Positions 14,778-27,000 of a stretch of 64,000 bases of DNA are shown here, piece after piece. Source of the DNA: Adineta vaga (lineage: Eukaryota; Rotifera); NCBI GenBank assembly GCA_021613535.1, contig CP075492.1, positions 12,400,001 through 12,464,000 on the forward strand, given 5' to 3'. How positions within the stretch are numbered: position 1 is the stretch's first letter; the number at the start of each line of letters is the position of its first letter. The translations under genes were made by a program, and so were the position numbers. A model generated the notes under the pieces. It made no database searches. It saw only the letters and a program-made list of their open reading frames with translations, and was not told where the DNA came from.

Positions 14778-14851
14778 CTATAACGATACGTCGGTAAATA
14801 TTACTGCTTACCTTCTATCGATACTACAAAACAAAAATACATAAATATTAC

Positions 14852-14965
14852 GTTAATATACGTCATCAGTGACGTTTCATATATCGTACGTTCTATTCAT
14901 AAATCAGAGCATATATGTTAATATACGTCATCAATGACGTATTAAACTTCGTACCCTCTATTAGT
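14852..14965. repeat. Two-copy ~65-bp tandem repeat with CRE-like palindromes
   Basis: Copy 1 starts at 14852 and copy 2 at 14917 (period 65 bp). Their first 24 bases differ at one position; homology then decays but is still visible (tcgtac...tctatt in both). Each copy contains an inverted repeat of the CRE half-site: ACGTCA-tcag-TGACGT at 14860-14875 and ACGTCA-tcaa-TGACGT at 14925-14940. TGACGT is the classic half-site for CREB/ATF-type bZIP factors. Best conservation of the palindrome within a decaying duplication suggests it is the functional part. Confidence 0.65.
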
Positions 14966-15784
14966 ACATAGAGTCGATATTTTAAACAATGAATATACGC
15001 TTGATCGAGAACATTCGAAAAGAGAAGACAAATATTTAGTTATTGAAGGAGAGAAGTTCTTTCTGCTAATTTTAACTGTAATCGATTACATTAACATGCA
15101 TTTTTATCATTAATAATTCAAGAACGAAATAAAATTCCTTATTACCTAAATTGTTTTTTGCTGATTGTGTCGAGATTGTACATCGATTCTGAACGGAAAA
15201 AATCGAGAAACTTTACACTAACTATTCGATATTTCTTTCGCTTGTTCCGAGTGTAGGATTTGTAGAGAGAAACAGAAGAAAATCAACCATATAAATACAA
15301 TGATATTAGAGAAAGGCATTGATGTTTGATAATGCATATACATACATATGTATACATGTTTTTTTCTTTGTTTCCAATGGTTTTCAATGATCAACATCCT
15401 GATATTTCCATTTTGTTTCAACTACCCCCAGCATGTGCACGAGGCACCCTTTGTCTTTATTTAGGAGCTTATAATATTGGTTCAATCTCTAGTTACCCAC
15501 ACCCACATCCTTTCACTCTCGCTTTACAGTTTTATTTCTTTTTTTGATCTGAACTATCGTACGAATCGAATGATGCAAATATGAGATGAGAAAAAAAATT
15601 ATAATCGAAGAAGAATTAGAAAGCCACATTGACAGAGTTATTTTTATCATGATTATGATGTTTGAATTCATATCTAATCTATCGTTGTACAAGACAGACT
15701 TAAATGAAAAGATTTAGAAAATTCCTATAACTACACGAAAAAACGATACGATGCTTTTTTTTGTCTTTTCAATCATACGGAAAC
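14966..15784. other. Intergenic, no gene seen
   Basis: AT-rich spacer between the small Tyr-rich gene and the membrane-protein gene. Short open frames here (15218-15421 minus, 15326-15547 plus) overlap each other and look fortuitous. No RNA gene was recognised. Confidence 0.5.
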
Positions 15785-16565
15785 TTAAGAATATCGCTTC
15801 CTTTGTTTCAGTTTAATAAATGTTCCACAGTGAGGACATTCCAATTGACTTGGATCATATGTCGAAGGGGGAGATGTCGATTTCCACATTTGTGGTGAAT
15901 GCCGTCTTGTTTCTCGTACAATCTGAGTTGGTTGTTGTTGATGATGTTCAATCAGTACTCGATTGGCACTACGTCGAACTGCCATACTGGTCGATATGAA
16001 GAAAAGTATATATAAAATTGCCGTTATTAACAGCAATACTGCACATGCTAATTGTGCTTTTAAAACGAGAACTTTTCTTCCAAGTGGTTGACTAATTAAT
16101 TGAGGATATGATGATCTTATTTCATCACAGTTAACTTTGAAAAAAAAGCAACGCGTAATATTACCAATAAATAAGGCATCCAAGACGATCAAAGTAATTG
16201 CTGCAGCAGCACAAAGTATCGAAATGAATAGCATGTACAGTGACCATTTACGAGCACGATGACAACAAACTAAATGATGACGATTAAAAAAAATACAACT
16301 TTAATCATTCAGTTTTCTTTTCTTTATCTATACCTAATCCAAGCATGGACATCCATGAAAGAGTAAAAATAACTGAACACCAAAATCCAGCATAAAGTGT
16401 ACCGAAAATTGGTGATATGACAACTGAAGCAATTTCAAGAGCGATAATAGCAAATGTTAATAAGACTTGTAAAAGTCCTAATATAACTGGTATTCCCATA
16501 GAAAATTTCGAACGCCATTGAACTTCTCGATCGAAATCTGATGTATATAAGTATGTTGGTTGCAT
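15785..16565 (-). CDS. Four-helix membrane protein with CxxC tail
   Basis: Two exons, 16565-16334 and 16269-15785, joined by a 64-nt intron; the product is 238 residues. The join restores a continuous third helix region (WMSMLGLV/CCHRARKW). Four hydrophobic segments are visible: two in exon 1 (IPVILGLLQVLLTFAIIALE and the GFWCSVIFTLSWM stretch) and two in exon 2 (MLFISILCAAAAITLIVLDA and AQLACAVLLLITAILYILFF). A short extracellular loop with two cysteines lies between helices 3 and 4. The cytosolic tail is Gln/Pro/Ser-rich and ends in a CPHCG motif followed by a basic tail. The topology recalls MARVEL or MS4A-type tetraspan proteins, but no signature is strong enough for a name. It lacks the CCG motif of true tetraspanins. 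Confidence 0.75.
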
Positions 16566-16776
16566 GTTTGATGATGATCTGATGACGAGAAATTAAAAAG
16601 AAGTGAAATATATACACGGAATTTTACTATGATGAACATACTCATCTCATATTTCGACATTTTTTCATAAGAAAGATATTCGAGATGATCTTACATCTTT
16701 TATACTTAACAACCAAATAAATCAAGGTAAAAAAAAAAGAAATCATTACTAATGAACATAATACTATAGAACCATA

Positions 16777-16784
16777 CGTGTAAG
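16777..16784. repeat. Left target-site duplication of the hAT-like element
   Basis: CGTGTAAG immediately left of the terminal repeat; identical to 17442-17449. Eight-base target duplications are diagnostic of hAT transposons. Confidence 0.85.
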
Positions 16785-17441
16785 CAGAGATGGGCGAGTC
16801 AGACGTTTTCACAAGTCAAGTCAAGTCGTGCAAGTCAAACTCAGTTAAAACGTATTATAAAAAATTCTTTCAGATCTTCTAGTTTTGTTTAAAGGTCGTC
16901 AAAGAATTAATCACGAGCAGTTTTAAATATTGTTGAATTTGATGCTCAGGTTTGAGTAACAGTTGCTGAATTGAACGTTGGTACTACTTCTATCTCGATT
17001 TCATCGTTTGATGAAGGTGTATCAACAGTACTGTTTTGTTGATTCATTAAGTTTCGATTGGTGTTACCGAGAAATTTTAATAATAAAGGTTAACCAACAC
17101 AAATATATTACAAAGATCTTCGATAAACAAATCATTGGGATACTAGTTTATCAATAGAAATTGGAAAAAAGTATTGAATAAAACTTTAAAATAAAAACTT
17201 CGTATTATTTCAAATTTATTTTTAACAAAAATTTTCATTTTTAATTCTATTTTTCTTTTACATTCTGATTCTGTAATAAGACTATAGTGAAATACAAGAA
17301 AAAGTACATTGAAACCTCTTCATATATGTTTTTGACTTGACTTGAGTTCATGGCTTAATTTCAAGTCAAGTCAAGTCAAATCACAGCAGTTTCAAGTCAA
17401 GTCCAGTCAAGTCAAAAACTGACTTGATTTGCCCATCTCTG
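16785..17441. mobile_element. Non-autonomous hAT-like element (657 bp)
   Basis: The element begins CAGAGATGGGC and ends with the inverse GCCCATCTCTG, flanked by a perfect 8-bp direct repeat CGTGTAAG. The CAGAGATGGGCRAGTCA end fits hAT terminal repeats. Both arms are filled with subterminal repeats of CAAGT/ACTTG (around 16809-16840 and 17330-17425), the usual transposase-binding arrangement. No transposase of useful length is present, so it must be mobilised in trans. A 46-codon open frame on the minus strand (about 17088-16946) looks protein-like and may be a relic of an ancestral transposase or a captured fragment. Confidence 0.85.
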
Positions 17442-17449
17442 CGTGTAAG
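17442..17449. repeat. Right target-site duplication of the hAT-like element
   Basis: CGTGTAAG directly follows the right terminal repeat and matches 16777-16784 exactly, indicating a recent or well-preserved insertion. Confidence 0.85.
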
Positions 17450-18536
17450 TTCCAATTTTGACTCATCGGAAGCTGTGATTTCCAATCGCTATAGTGTGAT
17501 CCATGAGAAACAATAAACGTGATAACTCTGAACATCCATTCAAACGAATTATTCTCGATGACACATTATTTAACAAAATTCTGTCTTTTTAACGATATTA
17601 CGATAGATTTTGTTTAATTATCACAAGAGAGGAGATGCAAAAGTTCAGATAAGAACATTTCTAATTGTTATCTTTATTTTTAACTTCTACGAAAAAGAAC
17701 TAATGAAGGACCAATCGAAATACGAAGCTACTGTAAATAGATATCGTGTAGAGAGGAAAAAAGAAGTTGGACCCTGTCGAGATATCATTCATTAGTGTCT
17801 AAAACTTTGTAGTCACCATACGAACGACAGTTATCTGTTAAATTCTTTTGTATTTTTCTGCAAAATTGTCGAAATAATCTAATAAGAAAGTAAGAATACA
17901 TGAGAACATTTTTTGTTTTTCTAGAACTATATTTCAGTACTTGCTATTTCATTCTCTTCATAAAGTAATTCATATATGATTATTACTCTTATTATTAAAT
18001 AGTTTTTTTTTAATGTGATCTATTCATTATTAGAAGGAAATTAATTTTTACATAATATACTTCAGGTAAAAAAAAACCATCAGCACACTGTTTGATAAAC
18101 ATGAAAAGAAAATAAACGCGAATACAGCTCCGTTTGACGTCATTGGTTTAATCTCTTCTTCAAAATTTAATTAAATCTGCTAATTCTTCTGTTGATGGAA
18201 AAAAGCAAATGTTGATAGTATGTCATAGTTTCCCATTTGTTTATAATACTATCTTACCTTTAGATAATGTTAAGTTTGCCTTTCCCTATGTTATTTGTCA
18301 TAATTAATTAACTCTTGTTATTCGTCAACGCCAATGTTTTATTATTTTAAATACCTAACGTCATTTCCTCTCGAATTTGCATAATTCTGTTATTTAATTT
18401 CAGATCCTTTTATTGTTTGATAATATGGCATGAGTTGTCGCATTAATTTTTTTCTCATGCTACACTCTTTGAATAATATTTGTCATTTCTTAAAAGATTA
18501 ACGTTTTCTACCAGTACTCACTATTGCGTAGATTCA
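17450..18536. other. Intergenic, upstream of the GPCR-like gene
   Basis: AT-rich spacer. A 61-codon open frame at 17610-17795 shows no protein-like composition. No RNA gene or repeat was recognised. Confidence 0.45.
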
Positions 18537-19559
18537 ATGTCTATGTCAAATTCATCTTACGTTGTTCATCTTATTGTTGCTGCACAAAATTTTACTATCA
18601 TTAGTACCTGGACTAATTTTTTCCTTGGCTTTATTGGAAATCTTCTTAACATTGTTGTTTTCATTAAACTAAAGATTTTTCATCAAAATCGATGCGCATT
18701 CTATTTGATTGTTGAATCTTTTGTTGATATTGGTCAATTAAGTCAATATTTTGCTAATCAAGTTTGGATATTAACAAGTAATAGAGTTGAACCTGTAACT
18801 ATCTCTCTCTTATGGTGTAAACTAAGAATTATAATACCACAATGGTGTCGTCTTATGCTCGCTGCAATCGTCTGTTTTGCAGCCATTGATCAATTTCTAT
18901 CTACTCATCATCGTCTTCGTTTTCGACAATCAAGTTCATTGAAAATAGCAAAATATCAAATCTATTTTGCTAGTTTCATATGTCTTTTACATACGATTCC
19001 TTTCGGAGTTTTACAATATATACATTCTACTCTTGGTTGTATTATTTCTGATTATAACTTGACCTCTTATTATTCTTACGTTTTCTATCCATTTATCAAT
19101 GGCTTATTTCCAATTTTAATCTCATCTGTTTTCAGTCTTTTAGCTTTTAGAAATGTTCGTCGTATTATTCAACGTCAAATACCTGTTGAACGTCGAAAAC
19201 TTGATCAACAATTGACAGCAATGATATTTTCTCGTGTAATCGCTTTTGTTTTATTACAACTACCATTTACAGTATATCGCATCTATTATATTCGATCGAT
19301 TACGCCTCCAGGAAATACACTCGCGTATGCGATTGATCGATGGGTAAACGCGATCTCTCTCACATTTATGTATGGCAGTCATGGAGGAAATTTTTACATT
19401 TTTTATGCAACATCGACGCGATATCGTCGACAAGTAAAATATTTTCTAATGAAAAAATGTCGTCGTATATTGAAAGAATGGTGTGTTTGTAATCGAAATA
19501 GTGTACATCCGTTCGAAAGAGTAGTGTGTGAAACTAGTGGACAACTAGAACTAGAATAG
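18537..19559 (+). CDS. Rhodopsin-family-like GPCR, orphan
   Basis: Single exon, 340 residues from the ATG at 18537; a second ATG follows at 18543. The frame stays open upstream only without an ATG. The N-terminus has two N-glycosylation sequons (NSS, NFT). Seven hydrophobic segments follow. TM1 carries the class A GN signature (FIGNLLNIVVF). TM3 starts after a conserved Cys (LWCK) and ends in IDQFLST where class A receptors have DRY. TM7 reads GGNFYIFY in place of NPxxY. The TM3 Cys can pair with the Cys in the second extracellular loop (LGCIIS). The tail is basic with a Cys cluster (EWCVCNR), a possible palmitoylation site. Such intronless peptide-receptor-like GPCRs are expanded in rotifers; the ligand is unknown. 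Confidence 0.85.
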   Translation: MSMSNSSYVVHLIVAAQNFTIISTWTNFFLGFIGNLLNIVVFIKLKIFHQNRCAFYLIVESFVDIGQLSQYFANQVWILTSNRVEPVTISLLWCKLRIIIPQWCRLMLAAIVCFAAIDQFLSTHHRLRFRQSSSLKIAKYQIYFASFICLLHTIPFGVLQYIHSTLGCIISDYNLTSYYSYVFYPFINGLFPILISSVFSLLAFRNVRRIIQRQIPVERRKLDQQLTAMIFSRVIAFVLLQLPFTVYRIYYIRSITPPGNTLAYAIDRWVNAISLTFMYGSHGGNFYIFYATSTRYRRQVKYFLMKKCRRILKEWCVCNRNSVHPFERVVCETSGQLELE

Positions 19560-19670
19560 ATATTCATTAATATTTATTAGAGTCATAGTTTTCGTTGACA
19601 AGATTCAGAGATATGTGGCGACCTCTGTCGTACAATTTTTTATAGATTTCATATTTGTAAAAAATTTCAA

Positions 19671-19676
19671 AATAAA
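19671..19676 (+). terminator. Poly(A) signal of the GPCR-like gene
   Basis: AATAAA 112 nt after the stop codon. The rest of the spacer to 19800 shows nothing else. Confidence 0.5.
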
Positions 19677-19800
19677 CTGTGTAAAATTTCTTTTAAAGAT
19701 TATACTTTCGTAATGAATGTAAATTTCTATTAGATTTGAATGTCCTGAATATAGATGGTTAAATATGGATGCCATTTCCATTTATTTATTATTTTGTCAT

Positions 19801-19822
19801 TCTCCTTCCTTGCTTCTCTTCC
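19801..19822 (+). promoter_or_regulatory. Pyrimidine-rich TOP-like 5' end of eL38 mRNA
   Basis: An almost pure pyrimidine tract, CTCCTTCCTTGCTTCTCTTCC, lies 89-110 nt before the eL38 ATG. Ribosomal protein mRNAs in animals start with a 5' terminal oligopyrimidine tract that places them under TOR control. The exact transcription start is inferred. Confidence 0.4.
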
Positions 19823-19910
19823 AAAGAACTTGCTTGAAGAACAAGAATTTGTTCATTGATTTCATTTCTATTCTCTAGATTTTCGTTCATCTCATCTTTT
19901 AGTCTTCAAT

Positions 19911-20212
19911 ATGCCTAAAGAAGTTAAAGACATCAAAGATTTCTTACTTATCGCTCGACGAAAAGATGCGAAATCTGTGATTATCAAACGTAATCCTGAA
20001 CGAGTCACACGTCAAGGAAATACTAAATTCAAAGTTCGATGCAGTCGATATTTGTATACATGTATGTTTACGAAGAATTCGTCTAGTATTATTGTTTCAT
20101 TATTTGATTTTTAGTGATTGTTGCTGATAAAGAAAAAGCAGAAAAACTTAAACAATCATTACCACCAGGTCTCAATGTTAAAGAAATCAAACCAAAAGGC
20201 AAGAGTACATGA
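19911..20212 (+). CDS. RPL38: 60S ribosomal protein eL38
   Basis: Two exons, 19911-20061 and 20115-20212, with a 53-nt intron; 82 residues. The N-terminus [20 protein letters not shown], the segment [12 protein letters not shown] and the segment [16 protein letters not shown] are close to animal eL38. Splicing restores YLYTLIVADKEK across the junction. The protein is longer than the ~70-residue vertebrate form through an internal insertion (NPERVTRQG) and an extended basic C-terminus (KPKGKST). eL38 is a small structural protein of the large ribosomal subunit. A pyrimidine-rich tract upstream fits growth-linked translational control. Confidence 0.97.
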
Positions 20213-20235
20213 TTGATGAACAACAACTAGAATCA

Positions 20236-20241
20236 AATAAA
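20236..20241 (+). terminator. Poly(A) signal of eL38
   Basis: AATAAA only 24 nt after the eL38 stop. The remaining ~300 bp to 20540 is AT-rich and shared with the 3' UTR of the convergent Pro/Cys-rich gene; a TTTATT (minus-strand AATAAA) occurs near 20353. Confidence 0.6.
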
Positions 20242-20540
20242 AAAAAGAAGAAAAGCTTTGTTTTTGTTCCATCATTGATGCATTTTTGTTCAAAAATACC
20301 GTCGAATAAAATTGCAGAAAGAATAAAAAAAAGATGATTATTTGATTTTCAATTTATTTATTTTTATTGGGATTTTATGTTTATCAAAAATCCTTCTTTT
20401 ATTAATTAATATATTTATTTCAAAGAACATACAAAGAGATAGTTCTTCGCTAGAAAAAAAAGAAGAAAATAAATATGTAACCTACGACTAATCAAAAAAA
20501 AGAAAAACGAATGTTTCTAATTGATGAACGAATAATTTGC

Positions 20541-21533
<993 letters not shown>

Positions 21534-21597
21534 TCGTATCTTGCTAATGTATGTATCTCTTCTTGGTCCTGACTGTAACTAGTACCAATTCTTTGTT

Positions 21598-21605
21598 TAT
21601 TTATA
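21598..21605 (-). promoter_or_regulatory. TATA-like box of the Pro/Cys-rich gene
   Basis: TATAAATA on the minus strand, 65 bp before the ATG, within a short TA run. Confidence 0.4.
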
Positions 21606-22868
21606 TATATATAGTACCTCGATATCAGTGTATGATCAGTACAAAAAAGCCTAAAAAAAGCAAGTAAAGACATGATGTTGACCTTGAAGCGGAACGAGAT
21701 GTTAATCATAAGTCATGTTTCGTTCCGATTAGATTCTATTTAGCAGAACGAATAGTGCTATGAGATGAAAATAGCAAAATATTGATGTCATCAAAAGAGT
21801 ATTATAAACCGTACTATTTCAAGTCACAACCATGAAATGAAGTAGAAAATAAATGTTTTTCATAACAAATGAGTACCATCATCAACAAATAATATTTGTT
21901 TATTTTAAAGTCCTAGATAGATAGAATCATGTGATTGAAAATCGATTTAATAAAAAAGAAAGACTGAAATATTTCTTATTACCAGTGATCGATATTTTTA
22001 GAATTTTGATGTTGTATTTCATGTCTGCCCACAATCTTACGCTTATTAAATCAGGACGAAAAACAATGACTATGATGTGTAACGAAGAACACGTTGACGT
22101 CTAAGTAATAACAAATCAACAGGTTAGACAAACTCTGCTTGCTTGCTTGCTTTTTGTTCATTATTTATTATCAAACAGATAACATATATTAATATCAAGG
22201 ACATCTTCAATTTCGAGAATGATTCATATTGACATAGAATTTGTATGGTTTGTTTTAAACGAAGAAACCTATGCTCAACTAATGTTTATATCGATTATAC
22301 TAAAAAAATCGATTAGCTGAACATTCAAATACAAAAGAGTATACAATACTATAATTAATCTTCACATTATTGTTATAGTTCTGATGAATAATTTTTTTTG
22401 TACATTAATGAAACATACTTCCTTCTCTCTTTTTTTCTCTTGTCATGAGTGTCAAACTAGTTAGCACATTGATGACAAGTAAAGGTCATTCCTTTTTTTT
22501 TACTCTTCTTAATGTTCATGAGAATAATTAATAGAATTTTTCTTCTACTATCAATGATTGAAATCGATCTTTGATTGATGTCAGAGTTTATTCTTGCATA
22601 GAATCCAATCTATTGATAAAGATAACAATAAGGTAACAAAAGCGAAGGTTATCTCTTCCATTACGTATGAAATTAGCTACATTTTACTAATGATCTCTTT
22701 TTGTTTCGCTATTGCATGAGAACTAAGAACATTTATGAGAGTATTTCCCGTTTCTAACAAATGCGTTCGTTTAGACCATTTCTTTTCCGGATATTCTATC
22801 GTTTAGATCATCACAAAACGTAGACTAATATCTTAGTAACGTGAATTTTGAAGATCATCTTATAACTC
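21606..22868. other. Intergenic between divergent genes
   Basis: About 1.3 kb of AT-rich DNA separating the Pro/Cys-rich gene (minus) from the ankyrin gene (plus). It should hold both promoters. No RNA gene, repeat family or convincing reading frame was seen. Confidence 0.45.
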
Positions 22869-24029
22869 ATGGGTAATATCGATAGTCGAAATGAACGTTT
22901 CTATAATCTTTGTGGTTTGGGTAAAGCACATTTAATTGAAAAAATGTTGGAAAATGATCGAACATTCAATACAATTAATATCAATTGGATTTCATTTGAA
23001 AGTCAATCAACACCATTATTGATTGTAAACAATCAAATGTCAAATAAATTTCCACAGAGAATATTTCTTTTTTCTTTTTTTCTCTTTTAATTTAGGCATC
23101 AGCAAATGGTCACGATCTTGTTGTCGATATTCTTCTACGAAATAATGCAAAAATAACGATAAAAGATGCTCGACAAGCAACACCTTTACATCATGCTGCT
23201 CAACGTGATTATACTACGATAGCAAGAAAACTACTACATGCTGGAAGTGATGTTAATGCTCGAGGTAAGAATATTGATAACAAAAAAATATTATTATAAA
23301 ATAAATTCATTGCTTTTAGATAAACTTGGTTGGACACCATTGATGAAAGCTTGTTATTTTTGTAGTCCGGATATTATTTTAACTTTAATCGAAGCCGGTG
23401 CTGAAATTAATGCTCAGACTGAACAAGGTCGAACAGCGTTACATGAATTATGGTAATTCAAACGATTGTTTTCATTAATATTTCTATGAAAAATCTTTTG
23501 ATTTTTAGTCGATCACCAACCTTAAATAATGAAACATTACTTGCAGAAATTGCTTGCATATTAATCGAAGCTGATGCTAATATTAATCAAATTGATAAAG
23601 ATCATTTCACACCATTGATCTATGGTAAATGAAATTTCCTTTTTTTCGATTGACTTAAAAATAGATTTTCTTTTCTTTCTAGCTGCATATCATAATCATC
23701 CAAGTATTGTATTAGTTCTTTTAGAATCACAAAGTTTTATTAATCATACAGATCAACAAGGTTGGACTGCACTTCATTGGGCAATTGATCGTGATCATGC
23801 AGACATTGTTCAGTTATTAATAGATAAAGGTGCTCGAACAGATATTCGTAGTCATCGTGGAGAATTAGCTATATCACGAACGAAATCTCTTCGTATTCAT
23901 GATATTATGAAACATATTAAACGTCAATCAACCATATCATTATCTCGAACAGATAAATATTCGAATAAAATGATTTCAAGTATATCAATGATTAATCTTG
24001 AGAATATCCAATCGTCAACAACAATCTAA
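22869..24029 (+). CDS. Ankyrin-repeat protein with N-myristoylation signal
   Basis: Five exons: 22869-23024, 23096-23264, 23320-23452, 23509-23624, 23683-24029; 306 residues. The start MGNIDSR fits the N-myristoylation consensus (Gly2, Ser6). At least five ankyrin repeats follow, with recognisable cores such as TPLHHAAQRDY, LGWTPLMKACYF, GRTALHEL, DHFTPLIYAAYHNHP and GWTALHWAIDRDHADIVQL. The C-terminal ~55 residues are basic and Ser-rich. Introns of 55-71 nt separate near-single repeats. The likely role is a membrane-anchored protein-protein adaptor; partners cannot be deduced. Confidence 0.85.
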
Positions 24030-24082
24030 AATTTCGATATTTTCCTATGTGTGTAGTGTTTTTGTCGTTCTATAGAATAGAA

Positions 24083-24088
24083 AATAAA
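24083..24088 (+). terminator. Poly(A) signal of the ankyrin gene
   Basis: AATAAA 53 nt after the stop codon. Confidence 0.5.
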
Positions 24089-27000
24089 AAAATATAATTT
24101 ATCGATAAATCTATGATATTTATCAAATAATTTCGACCTTCGATATTCTCAAGTGGAACATCTTTTATCTATTCGTCATTGATCATTTACCTTGAGACTT
24201 CTAAACAGATGGAAAGAATTTGTTAGTTTATAAAAAGCAAAATACGAGTCTCTTTTTCCTTCTCGCTCATTATGAATATATCGATGTTGAGACTTATGAT
24301 AATAATCAATCAATTAATCGAACAATGAAAAAGAATCGTTAGGATGATAGGAAAAATGTCATCTGAACGTAGGAGATCGTTACTTCACATATGTTGATAA
24401 ACAATTTTCATCGAAGAAAAACTAAAAGCCTTCTTGCTTAATTGGTTTTAACAAGAATATTGCGTGTGTATTAACAATGACGTTCTGTTTTTCTTTCTTA
24501 TCAACAATTGATCTCTTACGATTTATAAATAATTTATATCAGTGTAATCGGAGATTTTCTAAGTCCTACATCAAAGTATATCTTTTTCTCCTTGAAACTT
24601 TAAAATAACTTAAATACTAAATAATTCGTCATGCAAAAACAAACAAACTATCACACAACTAATAGCTTCATATCACAGAACTTGAATAGTGACCTTAAAA
24701 GATTATTTATTTCTCTTGACAATTGCGACATATTTCGTCCGATTATTCACTCAATTAAACACATGAAAATGATGTAATTATCAGTCTAACAAAAATAATT
24801 TGTTCGCTGATCTTCACGTCTTCGATCAAATCTATTGTTTTGACGCCAGTCAATTGGCATATCATGATCTCATTCGTTCTTTGAATTAGGATTAATTCAT
24901 CGATGACAAGATATCGTCTTAGTCATGTCAATCAAAGTTACTGACACTAAGATTCAATTGATAAAACATCTGTTAGATTGCTCTCTCTCTCTTCTTTTCT
25001 TTTATACTAACCAGTAATATACAAAGAAGAGAGATAGAGAGGGAGAGAAAGACTTCCGATGAGAAGTTCCACTAACATTTCACTTCCTTTTTTTTTCTCC
25101 TGACTCAAATATCCATTTTCTTCTCATTGCTACAACTAATTTGAAAACCACCATATTTTTTTTCTTTTTTCTTCTTCTTCTTCTTCTTCTTCATCATCCT
25201 TTTTAACAGAACTACGTGTTGACGACTAGTCTTTAGACAACCATTCTCAAAGGTTTTTTCTTTTCCTTTTCCCATGAATTTTTTGTTTCTTAACCATAGG
25301 TAGTAATATGTAAGAAAAGAGAAGATGAAGAAGAAATGAGAGAAGAAAACCGAAGACAGACAACCAACCGGTCACCGTTGTTGAGACAATGTTCATCATT
25401 AACACATCAGAAGAAGAAAACCGAGTTTTCATCGTATATCGGCATCTTCTTTCTATTTTTTTCTATAGACTAGATCTGATACATCTTTGTTTTTGTTCAC
25501 ACCCTGTATCTTTGCAAATAGGAGATGAGATGAGATATCAGCAAACATATATTCTTGAACAACGTATAATCTTCCATTCTTATATAATAAAACATAGCAT
25601 GGGTTGAGCTAGTTATCGTCAATCTTTGTATTTCGATATCATTGCATGAGGTAATTAGAGAATTGGATCAATATTACAGCTGTCGTTTTCTCTACGATCA
25701 AGAACATATTGATTTAGAACTTTGTTTTTAGTTTTTTTTTCTTCATTTAGTTGAAAATAGAAACAATCAGAAGAAAAAAAGGTACGGTTCGATTCCCTTG
25801 TTCACACATTTATTAATGAAGGAAAGACTTTTTCCCACAGGTACGACTTTTAGATATGATTTTTTTTCTGTTTATATCACGGTAAGAATAGAGATTTTTC
25901 CTTTTTTTTTATTGATTCGGCTGGAAACTCTTGTCCTTTACTGACATGGATAGAGAGAAGAAAAAGAAAGAGAGATCGAAAAACTTAGCGGAGCAGAAAT
26001 AATTTTATGTTAGCCAACCACAAGGTTCACTATGTAAGAAGAGAAAAAGAGGAAAATGATGGTGACAATGATAAAGAAAAAAAAAAAGTGTACAATAGAA
26101 AGAACATTTGTCAGTAATGGTTAAATGCAAGCGTGTCAAATATTTATTCTAATTATTCTTGATAAATGTGAGATGTACACATTGAAAATGAGAAAATTCT
26201 ATTTTTTTTCTCCTTGCTCTATCGTTTAGTTTACATTTCTTGATGTTAAAAGAAAACTTTTTATTAGAATTGATTTTTAACAAGAATAAATATTTATAAG
26301 ATCGTCTTTTGTTGACATCGAGAATAACAGATCAGACGTTCAATTAGAAAAAAAACAACGACTTATATTTAATTTACTTTCGATATCATTACAAATAGCA
26401 TTAATAGATTTTGTCATTTGATGTTATGTATAGAGGACAATGAGAGAGTGACAGTTTTCCTTAGTTGTATAAGAAGAAAGTGCACGATGATTATGACCTA
26501 CAGGAGAGAACTAGAAAAAAGATATGACCATGTAAATATATTTAATATAACTAATGAAGAATTAGTTTCATTTTATCTAAAGATGAGATTAGATTTTTTT
26601 TCTATAACAATGCCAAAAAAAAACACCTTTTCTTCTTCTCTACTTGTTTTACGTGAGTATAACTTATAGTAAAATCATATTCATGAATCATAGTACATGT
26701 TGTTACTATTGAAAAATATCTTGAAAGATTCTATTGACATGAAAGACAGCAAATAAGTTCTCAGTCTCTGATTACAATATTCATCGTTGGCGACTAGAAA
26801 GTTAGTTGTGTCAGATATTTATATAAGTATTACTGTTATCATTTGATGATGACGTTGATACAGCAAACCAGAAGTCGTGTCGAGTTTCATCTTTACACTT
26901 TCTCTCATCTATTGGTAAATCGTTTCCTTGAATATTGCCTGTTTGCCTGTCTATATGCTTGAAGGCCTTTCATATATAACTAAGTAGCAAAAAAAAAGAA

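Noticed and set aside
17610-17795. 61-codon frame between the hAT-like element and the GPCR gene
   Set aside because: Short, no protein-like composition and no promoter or homology cue.
25770-25805. GGTTCGATTCCC resembling a tRNA T-arm/B box
   Set aside because: No A box, acceptor stem or anticodon stem can be drawn around it; judged a chance match.
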